Assembly: GCA_036971615.1 (NCBI GenBank)
Contig: JAYKKR010000008.1
Span: 992,001 to 1,056,000 of the forward strand
Direction: 5' to 3'
Source of the DNA: Amyloporia xantha
Taxonomy: Eukaryota; Basidiomycota; Agaricomycetes; Polyporales; Adustoporiaceae
DNA length: 64,000 nt
Numbering within the stretch: the stretch's first letter is position 1; every line of letters begins with the position of its first letter. Under the pieces are notes generated by a model. That model searched no databases, had not been told where the DNA came from, and saw nothing but the letters and a program-made list of their open reading frames with translations. This document shows, one piece after another, positions 36,349 through 47,973 of this stretch. The position numbers and the translations under genes were made by a program.

Positions 36349-37686
36349 ATGGACAGAGAGAGCTCGCCGCCGAGCTCAGCTGGCCCCTCCTGGCAGGAGG
36401 AAGCTGATCAAATCTTTGGAACACTGTATCCAGCAGAGATTCGGTGGAGAGATCGACAACAATTCCTCCAGTCTCGAGGATACATGCTACGGCCTCGATA
36501 TCACCCTGATTGGGTCCCTTCATGGAGGGCTACCAACCAGAACCCGACTCAATTCGAAGATGCGATTTCTCTTCCGGTTCGTGTCTGCACTTCAGCCTGC
36601 CAACTTCACGCTCACATATGCTTGGCAGTTCCGAGAGAAGCTTATCGACGCAACCCGGATGTCAGACAACCTACCGGTGTACATAAAGAGAGTGAAGACC
36701 GGAGACTCTGAATCGCAAATTGCCACCATGCGTTCCACGGAGTCCCTTCGTTATAATCCGAGTAATCACTGCGTACCTATCCTTGAGATCTTTCAGGACG
36801 GGGATGATGCTGAAATCTCATACATGGTCATGCCGTTTCTTCACCTCATTGATGAACCACCATTTGAACTAGTGAACGACGTGGTTGAATTCATAGACCA
36901 AATTCTAGAGGTTGATTCTCAGCACTATCATTCGGCTTGCTTTACTGACTTTGAATGGTCAGGGACTCGTCTTTCTTCATCGTCAAGGCGTGGCCCATCG
37001 GTGTGTAGTGCCAAATACCTTCTCAGATTGTTACTGACGTGGATAGTAGGGACTGCGCCTATAAGAACGTCATGATGGATGCAAGCCGAATGTACTCGCA
37101 CGGCGTGCATCCTGTATATGACCTTTACCTCCCGGATGCGAAAACTATCAACAGACCTCTTCCTCGGAATTCTGTGACCGTCAAGTATTACTTCGTCGAT
37201 TTTGGTATCTCAACGTACTTTCCACCCGACGTCCATCCTAGATTGGTTTTGGGTGAGGACGGTCGAGAGCAGGAGGTCCCTGAGCTTTCAGCGGATACTC
37301 CATATAATCCGTTCAAGGTCGATGTATTCATTATCGGGAACTTGCTTCGCCACAAATTTCACGATATATGTCCTATCTCACCGGATTAAGCCTTTACGAA
37401 TGAGTGACGATGTTGCACTTAGAAATTCTCGAACGTCAACTTCCTCGTGCCGCTCATCGATGCTATGACGCATGTAGATCCTCTTGTGAGGCCTGATGCC
37501 GAACAAGCTTTAGAGCGGTGGAAAACCATTCGACCCAGGCTCTATTTTCTGCACAAGAGGTGGAGATTGAGGCCCTGGGACGAGCTGCCAGTAGTCAAAG
37601 CCATCTACGACAAAGCTGCATTTGTCAGGGCCACAGCCTACTTCGGTAGCCGCGTTATCGCGTACACGACAGATCTGCTCGGATGA
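36349..37686 (+). CDS. Kinase-like protein B, with a damaged splice donor
   Basis: The exons match the family plan: 36349-36576, 36629-36910, 36963-37000, 37050-37365 and 37423-37686. The sequence retains VYIKRVKTGDSESQIATM, HRQGVAHRDCAYKNVMMD and YYFVDFGIS, so the kinase core looks intact. The fourth intron is abnormal: where the other four genes have GT right after the codon for Asp or Asn, B has AT (gat then atatgtcc). Without splicing, translation stops at 37389 (HDICPISPD), losing the last 87 residues of the C-lobe. The gene may be a recent pseudogene, or use a rare donor. It is a tandem neighbour of A, 287 bp downstream, and probably arose by duplication of it. Confidence 0.8.
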
Positions 37687-38542
37687 TGGGCGAATGGGCG
37701 AATGGTACTGCAGATATTGGGCGTGTTGTATTGTGTGTTATGTGCCCTAGTCAAGATAACCTGTTCTGGACTATTCCACTGTACTCGATGAGCTACATGT
37801 CAGGAATGCTTCACTGAGCTGACGTCCGCTGTTGAACCTCATTTCAAAGCGGATACCGCCGAAGAAGTGGAGCACGAGCGTGTTCTCCGCCGACTAGGTC
37901 CCATCGCACTATGCCAAAGTTACCAAACGGAGAACAAAGACGGGAAAGGAGTCTGTGCCATACCGTTTTTGAGCACGTTATGAGAGTGGATGATCATCAT
38001 AGCCAGATGGGTATTATGATAACCCACCGGCTGTGCACACTGCACAAGAGCGAGAACAAGCGATTTTTGGGCAACATTCGGTAAGTTGTTCCAATACGAG
38101 AAGGAACATATCAGCCGCCCACGCCTAGCTGTGTCATGATAGTGCAGCCAGGCGATCCTCTAGTGGAATATCACCAGCATCGACTGTCAATATTGACCGT
38201 TGCAGCGTAAGATTCTATGTCGAACTGCAGATACATTTCTCAATAGCTACACACTCTGTCGACCCGAACTTCAGATCGTCTTACTGGATCCCGATAGCCG
38301 TGGTATAATTTTCATGCGCCGTACCGCACTTCCTGATTCTACCTAGTGACGATGCTGCCTAGTGAAGATGGTATGGTGGGCACGACGATGTAATACGCGC
38401 CCGTCATCGGAGGTAAGCATGCACGGTAAGTCAAACCATTGTGTCTGCATTGGCCACAGTATTAGCTTCAAGACTACATATATCTCCCTATCAAATTCCC
38501 CGTTACTCACTTGAATCTCTGAAGTGCGCCGCGCGAGGAGTT
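37687..38542. other. Convergent spacer between kinase B and H2
   Basis: This 0.86 kb contains no gene I can support. Traces of coding-like sequence on the minus strand near 38500 belong to the uncertain 3' end of H2. Confidence 0.4.
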
Positions 38543-39264
38543 TCAGGCAGCTCGAATGATTCTCCTGTGAAAGCCAAAGGATCTGTGGGCGTAATAGTCG
38601 GCAATCTCGGTATCGACAGGTCTTGCGTAACCATAAGCTGTCGCGAATTCATGGAAAAACATAGATTTCATACCTGTCCTGTTAACTCTGTCAAACCTCG
38701 TGGTGTCAGTTGACTCTGTGTTGTTGTCGTCATCTTCTTCATCACTGTCAGTTTGCCGTATGCGGTTTGTGGTGGTCTTCGGAAATAGATTAGAATGAAT
38801 GCGTTTCCAAGATCGAGAGATGGTACCAAAATATCCTTATAGGTGTGGTTGAGAGACTGGATGATAGCCCGGAGTGTCTCCCTCAGTTTGCGACTATCAC
38901 TGCGCTCACGCTGTAAAGAGTGTGCCTCGATAGCATTCACTTCGTTACGCAACCTAGGAGATATAGTTTAGCATCATGCGGGCATCGCTCGGTCATCACA
39001 ATACCTCTTCACTCTCTTTTCCAGTAGCAGGAAGAAATCCGGTTGGCCAGCTAAGATCTTCTCTCTTTCGTGAGGCTGAATTTCTTTCGAAAATTCATCA
39101 ATGGTACGAATGATGTCCCTTGCATCCTTGATATAAGTGTCGGGGGAATACTGCTTGGCGATCCAACTCTTTCCTTGATAAATGGCAGAGACTCCTCCAA
39201 GGAAGGCACCCATCATGCCAATAATATTTCCAGCCTGTGCAGCGACTTGCCAGGCCTCAGACAT
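38543..39264 (-). CDS. Small helical protein, island family member H2
   Basis: Predicted exons 39264-39005, 38953-38827 and 38776-38543 give 206 residues in phase. The N terminus MSEAWQVAAQAGNIIGMMGA has a glycine-rich hydrophobic helix (to about residue 35). It is followed by KDARDIIRTIDEFSKEIQP, LEKRVKRLRNEV and LRETLRAIIQSLNHTYKDIL, the same helical plan as H1 and H3. The C-terminal part from the last exon is acidic (DSDEEDDDNN) and then polar; the second intron is less certain. Without it the protein would end at 38668. It is head to head with kinase C, about 750 bp apart. Function unknown. Confidence 0.65.
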
Positions 39265-40011
39265 TGTCTGCGAATGATTGCGTCCGCCATTAAGCACCCC
39301 GAACCGCTATGCAACGTTTAGGATGACCCACCGAAACGCTTGGGTCTGTCCTTAAAGCCAACTAGGGGGTACAAGGGGCGTAAGGGCGGAATCAAGGTAC
39401 GGCAGTTATACGTTCGGGGAAGAGCTACTGAGGCTGAAACTAGTGAACAGGTCTTCATATAGCCGTGTGTAAACAGATGCGCGCTTGATAGTACGTCGCA
39501 TGTTCCGGGAATCAGCCGCTTCAGGACAACGACCTATCATACGACAGTGGGAATCTCCCGAAGAGTAAAAAGAAAAAGAACATAATTCATGCCAAAATCG
39601 CCAATTCGTTGGAATATGAAAGAAACAATGAGCGCACGCAGATCGACCAATTTGCTGACCTTCGCAATAGGCCCTGCCACCTGGTAGCCGTGTTGTTATA
39701 GTCCGGACATCTTCAGGAAGCAGGATCGAATTGACATTTATTGTGTTGTCCTCCGAGTCTACAGCGACAACATCGTTCATAATAACAATAGGGGGTCAAC
39801 AGGTGGTCGAAAGAGGCTCTTCTGAGGGGGGCAAGTTTAGTCATATCAGACGGCAACCTTGACGTGTGTGGGTCCGCAGCGGTCCCCGATCACATGACCT
39901 CGTCCCACCCTGCCCTCGCCGTCACACCGGCGACCGCAGACGCTGTTAGACCCACTCAGTCGCTAAACTTTTCTCTGAACTGCTGCCACCAGTTCCACTT
40001 GGTTGAAACAA
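39265..40011. other. Divergent region between H2 and kinase C
   Basis: This 0.75 kb should contain promoters for both genes. A 124-residue minus-strand open frame (39406-39780) has no recognisable similarity and begins no obvious domain; I do not call it a gene. Confidence 0.4.
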
Positions 40012-41359
40012 ATGTCTCCATTGCCCCAAGAGACACTGTCGGAGGCGCGCGTGGCTGCCATCGATGAAGAGCTCAGTGTCGCTGACGAGCTCTTCGCGGA
40101 CCTCGATAGTAATGAGATTCGATGGAGGGATCGACAAAAGTTCTTGGAATCTCGTGGTTACATGTTACGGCCAAGATACCATTCAGAGTGGACTCCCTCG
40201 TGGAGGGGGTCTGGCAAGCATCCCATATTCTTCGAGGATTCCATTGCTTTACCGGTAGGTGATCATGCATTCGTCGCTCCTACCGATGAAATGACTGCTC
40301 GTGCCAACTAGGCTCGTGAGCACCTAATAGATGCCATAAGGATGGCCGATGGTGTGCTTGTATACCTGAAGAGGGTAAAAACAGGCGACAATGAGTCGCG
40401 CATTGCTACCATGTTATCTCGGCCTTCTCTCCGCAATGATCCCAGGAATCATTGTGTCCCTATCCTCGACATTTTCCAGGACGATCAAGATCAGACTATA
40501 TCCTACATGGTCATGCCTTTTCTACGCCTATTTGATGATCCCATCTTTGAGCTCGTTGAAGAAGTTATTGACTTTATCGACCAGATGTTAGAGGTACTTC
40601 TTTTCTCAGAGGTTTGGAAGATCAGACTGACTTGGGCTCTTCAGGGTCTTGTTTTTATTCACGAACACGGCGTGGCCCATCGGTAATCCTCATTGTCTGA
40701 CCTTGTCGAATAAACGTTGATACTTTCATAGTGACTGTACATATAAGAACATCATGATGGACGCCAGTGCCATGTATCCTCAAGGATTTCATCCAGTCAA
40801 GGATAATTTTCTACCAGACGCAGACACTCCAGCAGACCCTCTCCGTCGCGCCGATGTGTCGATCAAATATTACTACGTTGACTTCGGCATATCCGTGATA
40901 ATTCCCTCAGACTCTGATACTCGACTTGTAACAGGAGACGCTGGTAGGGATCAGGAAGTGCCCGAGCTCTCCTCTCGCGTACCATATGATCCATTCAAGG
41001 TGGATATTTTCATCATTGGAAATCTGTTTCGTCATCACGTCTACAACGTACGTCAGTTTCTCGGCCGTATAAACCGCATCTCATCGTTTCGAAAGAAATT
41101 CTTCAACGTTGACTTCCTATTGCCCCTCATCACGGCCATGACCCGAAAGAATCCTAATTCCAGACCTAGCGCTGTCGAGGCCCTTGCGCAGTGGCGGCAG
41201 ATCAGCAAGAACCTTACAGGGATCAGGAGGAAATGGAGACTCAAGTCTCGCGACAGTGCCATTTCAACGCAGATGGCTGCCGATATAGCTTCTTTAGTCT
41301 CTATACCCGGATACCTGAGTAGACGGCTTGTGTCGTGGATAGTCGATTTACAGGGATAG
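40012..41359 (+). CDS. Kinase-like protein C of the island family
   Basis: Exons 40012-40254, 40312-40593, 40645-40682, 40732-41047 and 41096-41359 join in phase to give 380 residues. The same family plan is seen: WRDRQKFLESRGYMLRPRY, LVYLKRVKTGDNESRIATM, HEHGVAHRDCTYKNIMMD, YYYVDFGIS, DQEVPELS and VDIFIIGN. Catalytic Lys, HRD Asp, Asn and DFG Asp are all present, so activity is possible. The end IVDLQG is close to the ends of D and E (AVDMTG, GIDIQG). The gene is head to head with H2 and tandem with kinase D, the same arrangement as H1-A-B. Confidence 0.9.
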
Positions 41360-41713
41360 ATTTGTACTTGGATATGATATATAGTGTCGTGTTCACCATA
41401 AAATGGGACAAGGTGTAGGCGTTCAGTTCTCGGTAAAGGTTGGTCCGCCAATTGAACCGTGTCGCGGTGCGGCGTAAGCGTTGTCCCTACTCGTCTTGAG
41501 ATTTCCTCGTCCTGTAATCATCTTCGTGCTGTATCGTCGACTAGGACCATAAACTTGAAGTCAGCGGCAAAGAATGTTTTCAGGGATCAATTCCAGTCAG
41601 TCCCCCACACATCGATGTAACGGATCAACTGAGTACCCATGTATAATGATGACCGTGAGTACGTCCCCTCGCAAGTCGCACTGCTCTTGTACCGTCAAAA
41701 GTGCTACACAACC
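41360..41713. other. Spacer between kinases C and D
   Basis: 354 bp between tandem genes. No separate gene was seen. An in-frame ATG at 41639 would extend kinase D by 25 residues, but the 41714 ATG gives the same first-exon length as kinase B. Confidence 0.4.
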
Positions 41714-43052
41714 ATGCTCCAGGAAGCTACGCTGAATCCCTCCGCTAATCCCGCATGGTTGCAGAGAGCTGACCAGGCTTTCAGTACTTTGTTTCCAGCG
41801 GAACTTCGATGGCGGGACCGACAGCAGTTCTTAGAATCTCGTGGATACATGCTACGACCGAGATACCACCCAGGTTGGGTGCCGTCGTGGAGGGCAAAGA
41901 AAGTCAATCCGACATTATTTGAGGACTGTATCCCTCTTCCAGTGAGTACCTTCTTAAATAAATCGGAACATACGACCTATGTTTTGTAGCTGCGAGAACA
42001 TCTTGTTGATGCGACTCGAATTGCTGACAGCAGACCCGTGTATATCAAGAGAGTTCAGACTGGAGACGATGAATCTCAGATAGCTCTTATGCTCTCTGCG
42101 GAGTCAATTCGCAATGATTCTCATAACCATTGTGTACCCATCTTAGAAGTATTCCAAGATGACGAGGACCCTGAAACATCCTACCTGGTTATGCCTTTTC
42201 TTCGACTTATTGATCATCCACCATTTGAGATCGTTGAGGAGGTGGTGGATTGCATTCATCAGATAATGGAGGTGCTACGCTTGGCTTACAATCAGTGAAA
42301 TCTCTCTGATTCATCCTTTCTGGCAGGGACTCGTTTTCCTTCATCAACAAGGTGTTGCGCATCGGTAAGCTGTAATCGTAATTTCGATTTACCAGGGAGA
42401 TACAACTTTTGTTTCAGGGATTGCACGTACAAGAACATCATGATGGATGCCAGTCAAATGTATCCGCAGGGCGCTCACCCTGTACACTGGCTGTACCTTC
42501 CCGACGGGACAACACCCAACTACCCTCTTCCTCGCCGTTCCGTTCCTATCAAATACTACTACATTGATTTCGGTCTTTCCGTGTACTTCCCCTCTGATGT
42601 TCATCCTCGGCTTGTTCTAGGAGAGGATGGCCGGGATCAGGAAGTTCCTGAGCTCTCCGATGAGGTTCCGTATGACCCTTTCATGGTGGACATATTCATT
42701 ATAGGAAATCTACTTCGCCACGAATTCTATGATGTACGAGATTCGGTTCACTCCTAGTCGCATCTTTAACTTACGGGCGTGGCCACAGAAATTCACCAAC
42801 TTCAACTTCCTCCTTCCCCTCATCGATGCCATGACTCGGACTGGTCCTCAAACGAGACCTGACGCCATAAATGCCTTCGAGCAATGGAGGTCCATCCAGC
42901 CTCGACTTTCGATCTTGCAACGGCAGTGGAGGGTACGGCCGAGAGGCGAGCCGTTGGTAGGCAAGGCCATATTCGACACCGCTGCCCTCGTCAGAACCGC
43001 AGGGCACCTCACCGCACGACTTATGCGAATTGCAGTAGACATGACAGGGTGA
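41714..43052 (+). CDS. Kinase-like protein D of the island family
   Basis: Exons 41714-41941, 41990-42271, 42327-42364, 42418-42733 and 42789-43052 join in phase to give 375 residues. Motifs are PAELRWRDRQQFLESRGYML, PVYIKRVQTGDDESQIALM, HQQGVAHRDCTYKNIMMD, YYYIDFGLS, DQEVPELS and VDIFIIGN. The second, third, fourth and fifth exons are exactly 282, 38, 316 and 264 nt, as in C and E, and the first is 228 nt, as in B. The core residues suggest an active fold without a glycine-rich loop. It is the fourth kinase in the plus-strand series. Substrate unknown. Confidence 0.9.
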
Positions 43053-44149
43053 TTCGCCATGGCTCGCCTCTGGTCAGGGAGCGTGCATTAGACTCAGTAA
43101 GAACGTCATGCAGATACAATGCTTTAGTTTAACGAATACTCCCTGTACGATTCCCCCCACGCATGAAGTCCTTATATGATTTATTTGATCACGGCCGCAC
43201 CTTGGATTCATCAGAATGTCATAGGGCGCTGACAATATGAGTATTCACTCAATAAGACAGACACGCAGGTTGGTTGTGCGACAACAATGTGATTGAGGCG
43301 AGTCACCTCGTCGGCAGCCCGAGTAGATGTCTCGGAGATCGCCAATGGACTAGACATCCAGATATTAGTGATTTAAGAGACAATACTGGCACAACTCACA
43401 CAAATCTTGACAGCGTTCAAAGCGTAAGGCGGCGAACCCAGGAAGCCCCATCGGCAACAGAGAGACAGCGAATGTTCCTGGAGACGGGCACATGCGCTGT
43501 CTTTGAAGATATCGCTGTTGCCTGCAGAGACAAGAGCACAATATTGATATTGCCATAGATAGTAGTCGTATCATGATGCCGAACAAGAAATGATATATAT
43601 CCATCACAAGAAGCGATGTCGTCGCTAGCTGGACAAAAAAACTCCACCTCGGGCGCGAACACTGGCGCTATTTCTTGATATCAGTGGGCGGACCAGGCAC
43701 TAGCTGTCGAAGCTGGCACCATATGCCGGACCTTCTCCGAATCTTCATGCAGGAAAGTGACTGAGCCTTGAGCGGTGCATGTTGTTCTTCGTCGTGAACC
43801 CTTGACAGGTACTTGATTGACCCTGAGGCCTGAGGGTTGAGACCGACGGCTGGTACATGACAGGCCTCATGCGCATTCAAGTTACGTCCTTGTGGTCCAT
43901 AGAATTTAGCTTAAGCGCGGTTTATAGATAACGCGGGTAGTGTGGGACCCAAATCGACATGCAAAACATGTGCGTAGAACGTGCTGGCTGATAGGGTGAA
44001 GAGGTGAAAGATAGTATGCTGTTATTGTGTTGCAGTCCCCTGTATCAAGTAACATCCAAAGAGTATAAATGTATCATAGATACAGAAATACGTAAACATA
44101 CTATATCGCGGAGAGCACGTTCATGTAACTTGACATACATGAGTCGCAA
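43053..44149. other. Gene-poor stretch in the island
   Basis: 1.1 kb without a supported gene. Open frames on the minus strand near 43365-43662 include a hydrophobic segment (ISILCSCL) but no homologue among the island families that I could confirm. Confidence 0.4.
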
Positions 44150-44710
44150 TCCGGAGAACGATCATCCGTGCAAGCCAACAATCCCACTGAGGAATCGCCC
44201 GGAAAAATAGCGAGCCACACGGTACAGAGACATTGTCCCGAATATGGCTATTTCCAGCCAAGACTCCACGTGGATGCAGTCTCCACTGCTTTTGCAGCTC
44301 TGAGAGGTTCCGCTGAATGGCTTGCCACTGCTGTAAAGCTTCCTCGGCCGTGGGCCTCATTGTGGGTTCTGGGTATGTCATCCGGCATAGATAAATCGGA
44401 GGTAAATTTACCTCTGATATTTGAATTCACAAATTCGTCAAAATCTTGAACCGCGTCCAAGGGTGGAGAGTCTATGAAGCGAAGAGATGTCCATATATGA
44501 GATGTCTAGATCATCTGAATCCTGGGTGATGTCCAGAATCGCGCGCTATGGGTACGGATGTCATTCCTAAGAGACTCATAGTAAGAAATCATGCTGGCAA
44601 CTTTGGTTATCGCCCGTTTCAAGTATACCAGTGCGCAATCCGTTATTCGAACAGCGCCGATGAAGTGGTCTCGAGTATGGAGCCTTGAGTCACTGCAAGC
44701 GCCACTATGA
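44150..44710 (-). pseudogene. Decayed island kinase F, internally deleted
   Basis: Fragments in several frames match the kinase family in order. First comes a piece with DCALVYLKRA (lysine region), then one like DISYMDI in place of EISYMVMPF, then PPLDAVQDFDEFVNSN in place of the FIDQILE segment. The sequence then goes directly to a C-lobe end, PTMRPTAEEALQQWQAIQ. The exons encoding HRD and DFG are missing, and stops and frame changes interrupt the rest. Orientation is the same as kinase E. This is a remnant with no catalytic core. Confidence 0.8.
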
Positions 44711-46130
44711 TTATAAAGAGAGTGCTAGATGAAACGCGAAACACCTAAGGACGGCACTGCCGTGTTGTCGAGAATGTTTTCCCACGCCCTGCGGTACTCA
44801 CGTGTACCTGCCCTGGACTTAGAGGGACATTCAACGAGGCAACTCGCTCAAAATTACAACCGGTTGGACTTGATTATACTTGCCGTCACCGCTACACAAC
44901 GAAGGGGCCGAGTGGACAAGCTCTTTGTTGTCGTTCCCTCAATAGACCCCTGGAAGCGCCTGTTGAGTTCGCCGATCGAATTGATCGGACAGATCCGAAA
45001 CGTCCGTGAGAATACTCCATTTAGGTTCCGCGCGTCTCGGTGTCGCGGCGAACGTCGTGCATATAATGTAACTCCCCATCTTTTACCAGAATGCCGCCTA
45101 GATCCACGGTCTTTTTACATTTCAAGATTCAGTGCAAACTCCATGCAACATAAGATATCACTCCGTTCAATTCAATTCAAACTCCTCGAGAAGGATGTTC
45201 AATTGGTATGTTTCAACCGTTCTTTAATTCATCGTTAGTTGAAGCTGTCCGTATATATGACCTGTACATCAAGGTTCTGAAGTGTACTAGGATAAGCTGG
45301 TGTTGGCTGTAAGCTATGAGACTGATTTGCTCATGTATTGGTAGACGATCATTATGGTCGCGAACATCATTAGCCATTTGAAAGCAGAATGCTATTTACC
45401 AGAAGATGAATGAAATTGATAACCATGACCCGCCACTGGGCCGCCAGTGATGACCGATAAAGGATCAGACACGGCGATTTACAAGTTGCATTACCATGCA
45501 CAATTCCAAGCGGCAGCGATTTGGCAATTCAACTGCCAGGTGAATAACACAGATCTGCTAAAAGCTTAGCATTGAAGCTCACACCGATTTGCATCAGCGA
45601 CAGACGTAGTTACAGCCCATTACTAACGGGATGCAGGTTTCACTACAGCCAACAGCGGGTTAGACTTTTGATATTATACTCTATCTCGCATTCTCACATC
45701 ACGATGTGAACGGAGCTTTGACATTCATGAGGTAGATTGATAACAATGAGTCTCTTCGACCATCTCGCGAGCAACAATGCTTACCATCAATGCGGTGTTA
45801 GTGTGTTGCTCGTGATACAAGCATGGCGATAACTTATTGTCGTGGTGTCACTGGCATTATATGCACTACAGCAAAGACAGCTTTTCATACCTTCTGTTAT
45901 CGCCATCGCATGCGGGTTGAGGCTGCATTCCATACGATAACCTGTCATGATCATATCTAATACCGGGACCTGCTAGACGAATCATGGGGCCGAAGGATAT
46001 CGCGAGCACAAAATCAAAACAAGTCGTAACTATTCGCGCATCAATACAGTATGATGACAATAAGCACCAAACGCAGTACCAACACCTAACCGGCAGACCG
46101 CATGGAGCGAAAGATAGTACGTAATAGCAA
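44711..46130. other. Spacer between decayed kinase F and kinase E
   Basis: About 1.4 kb. A 169-residue plus-strand open frame (44729-45238) looks random in composition and I do not support it. The rest is AT-rich with no recognisable gene or transposon. Confidence 0.4.
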
Positions 46131-47444
46131 TCAGCCTTGTATATCTATACCAAATGTGAATAATCCGGCGGTCAGGCGGAAAATGGTTCTGCAAAGGGAG
46201 GCGGTGTCAAGGACCGCCATTTCCAGCCAGTTCTCCCGACGAGGTCGAAGCCTCCAGCGCCGATGACTGTTCGAAAGAGTTTTCTCGATGTTCTGCCATT
46301 GCTGCAGTGCTTCGCTAGCACTGGGTCTGAGCGTCGGCTCATGCTGCGTCATGGCCTGTATCAACGGCAACAAGAAACCCAAGTTTGAAAATTTCTGGAT
46401 TAGGCTCATCAACCAGAGGTCCTGACAAAGACGCAAGAACAATGACATACATTGTAGAACACCCTTCGAAAGACGTTGCCGATAATGAAAATATCGACTT
46501 TGAAAGGGTCGTACGGGACACGGGTAGATAGTTCTGGCACCTCTCGATCCCGGCCAAGATCACCTAGCGCGAGTTTGGGCTGAACATCAGGCGGTATGTA
46601 CACTGATATACCAAAGTCGACATAATAATATTTGACGGAGACTTCAGACCTCGGGATAGGTCGCGCGACCGTCCTGGCATCGGGAAGAAATCGATCATTC
46701 ACTGGATGGAACCCATGAGGATACATCTCTCGTGCATCCATCATGAGATTTCGCTCTGAACAATCACTGAGAAGTGATGAGCGATTACAAAGGGGCTGTG
46801 GTTGACTGCTCACCGATGTGCGACACCACGGTCGTGAAGAAAGAGCAGCCCCTACATACTCAAATAAGCAACGTGGACGTATGCACCAATCAGAAGCATA
46901 CCTCCAGAATTTGGGTTGCAAATCCTATCACATCGTCCACAATATCGAACTCTGGGCGATCAACGAGACGGAGGAATGGCATGACCATATACGATATCTC
47001 CGGATTGTCCGAATCCTGGAATAGGTCAAGAACGGGAACACTATGGTTCCGCGGATCATTGCAATGAGGTTCCGCGGATAACATAGTGGCAATCCTGGAT
47101 TCATTGTCACCAGTGCGCACCCTTTTGATGTAAACCAAAGACGCATCCGATATTCGTTTGGCGTCGATGAGATGCTCTCGAGACTGATCAAATTGAGGAT
47201 TAGGGATTAAAAGCTGAGTAAAATACAAGCTTACAGGTAGCGATATAGAGTCCTCGAATAGGAGTGGATCCTTGCCCGTCCCTCTCCACGCAGGAGTCCA
47301 ATCTGGTTGGTATCTAGGCCGCAACATGTAGCCCTTAGACTCCAGGAAGGGCTGGCGTTCCTTCCATCGCGCTTCGTGGGGACTCAACCACGACCAAAGT
47401 TCATCGTCGGATGACTGTTCTGACGACGCAGACGGCGAAGCCAT
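46131..47444 (-). CDS. Kinase-like protein E of the island family
   Basis: Minus-strand exons 47444-47235, 47183-46902, 46851-46814, 46766-46451 and 46394-46131 join in phase to give 369 residues. Motifs are WKERQPFLESKGYMLRPRYQ, LVYIKRVRTGDNESRIATM, HDRGVAHRDCSERNLMMD, YYYVDFGIS, DREVPELS and VDIFIIGN. All catalytic residues expected of a kinase are present. The start at 47444 (MASPSAS) gives a first exon close to the family length; an ATG at 47507 is also in frame. It is head to head with H3 with 529 bp between starts, repeating the H1-A and H2-C arrangement in the other orientation. Confidence 0.9.
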
Positions 47445-47973
47445 CGTATGTAACTGAGTTTGAGGTGGAAGTTTGGTGCGAGCATTGTGTATAGCGCTCA
47501 CGTTCACATGTAAGGCACGTGCACTTGTAAGTAATCACGGACCTATACGCACCTATGCCCAAATATGGCAGTCCTGGATCCGGTGATCGGTGGTTCGGCA
47601 TTTACATTGCAGTGTCAGATGCGCGTTCCACGGGAAACGTATTTCTTCTTCTGTTGTTCTATGTGCAGACCGATGTTGTCTCCATGCCCTTTAGACCTGA
47701 AAACTGTATCACGGAACCCTTGATATGTGTTCCCCAACCCGATATCGTGAGAAGAATAGAGCCGGTGGGCTCTGCCAGGGCACATAAATTATGATATTAC
47801 GTTTCACGGATAATTTACACGTGGGAGGATATAAAACGCTCACAGGGGATTGAGCCGTCCTCCTGTGTTATCTAAATATTCTCAGCTCCGGACTGGTCCT
47901 CTGGCGTCGACCGTCACTCTTTTCATACCAATAGCTGCGCGGATTCCTCTGGCAGGAACGGGATGAGTTCAGT
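47445..47973. other. Divergent region between kinase E and H3
   Basis: 529 bp between two divergent start codons, so promoters of both genes lie here. A TATA-like sequence for H3 is listed separately. No other gene was seen. Confidence 0.45.
47830..47836 (+). promoter_or_regulatory. TATA-like box upstream of H3
   Basis: TATAAAA lies 144 bp upstream of the H3 start. Motif and position only; it could serve a leader with a long 5' untranslated region. Confidence 0.4.

Noticed and set aside
44729..45238. 169-residue plus-strand open frame in the island
   Set aside because: No known motif, no intron context, random-looking composition, and no second copy in the island.
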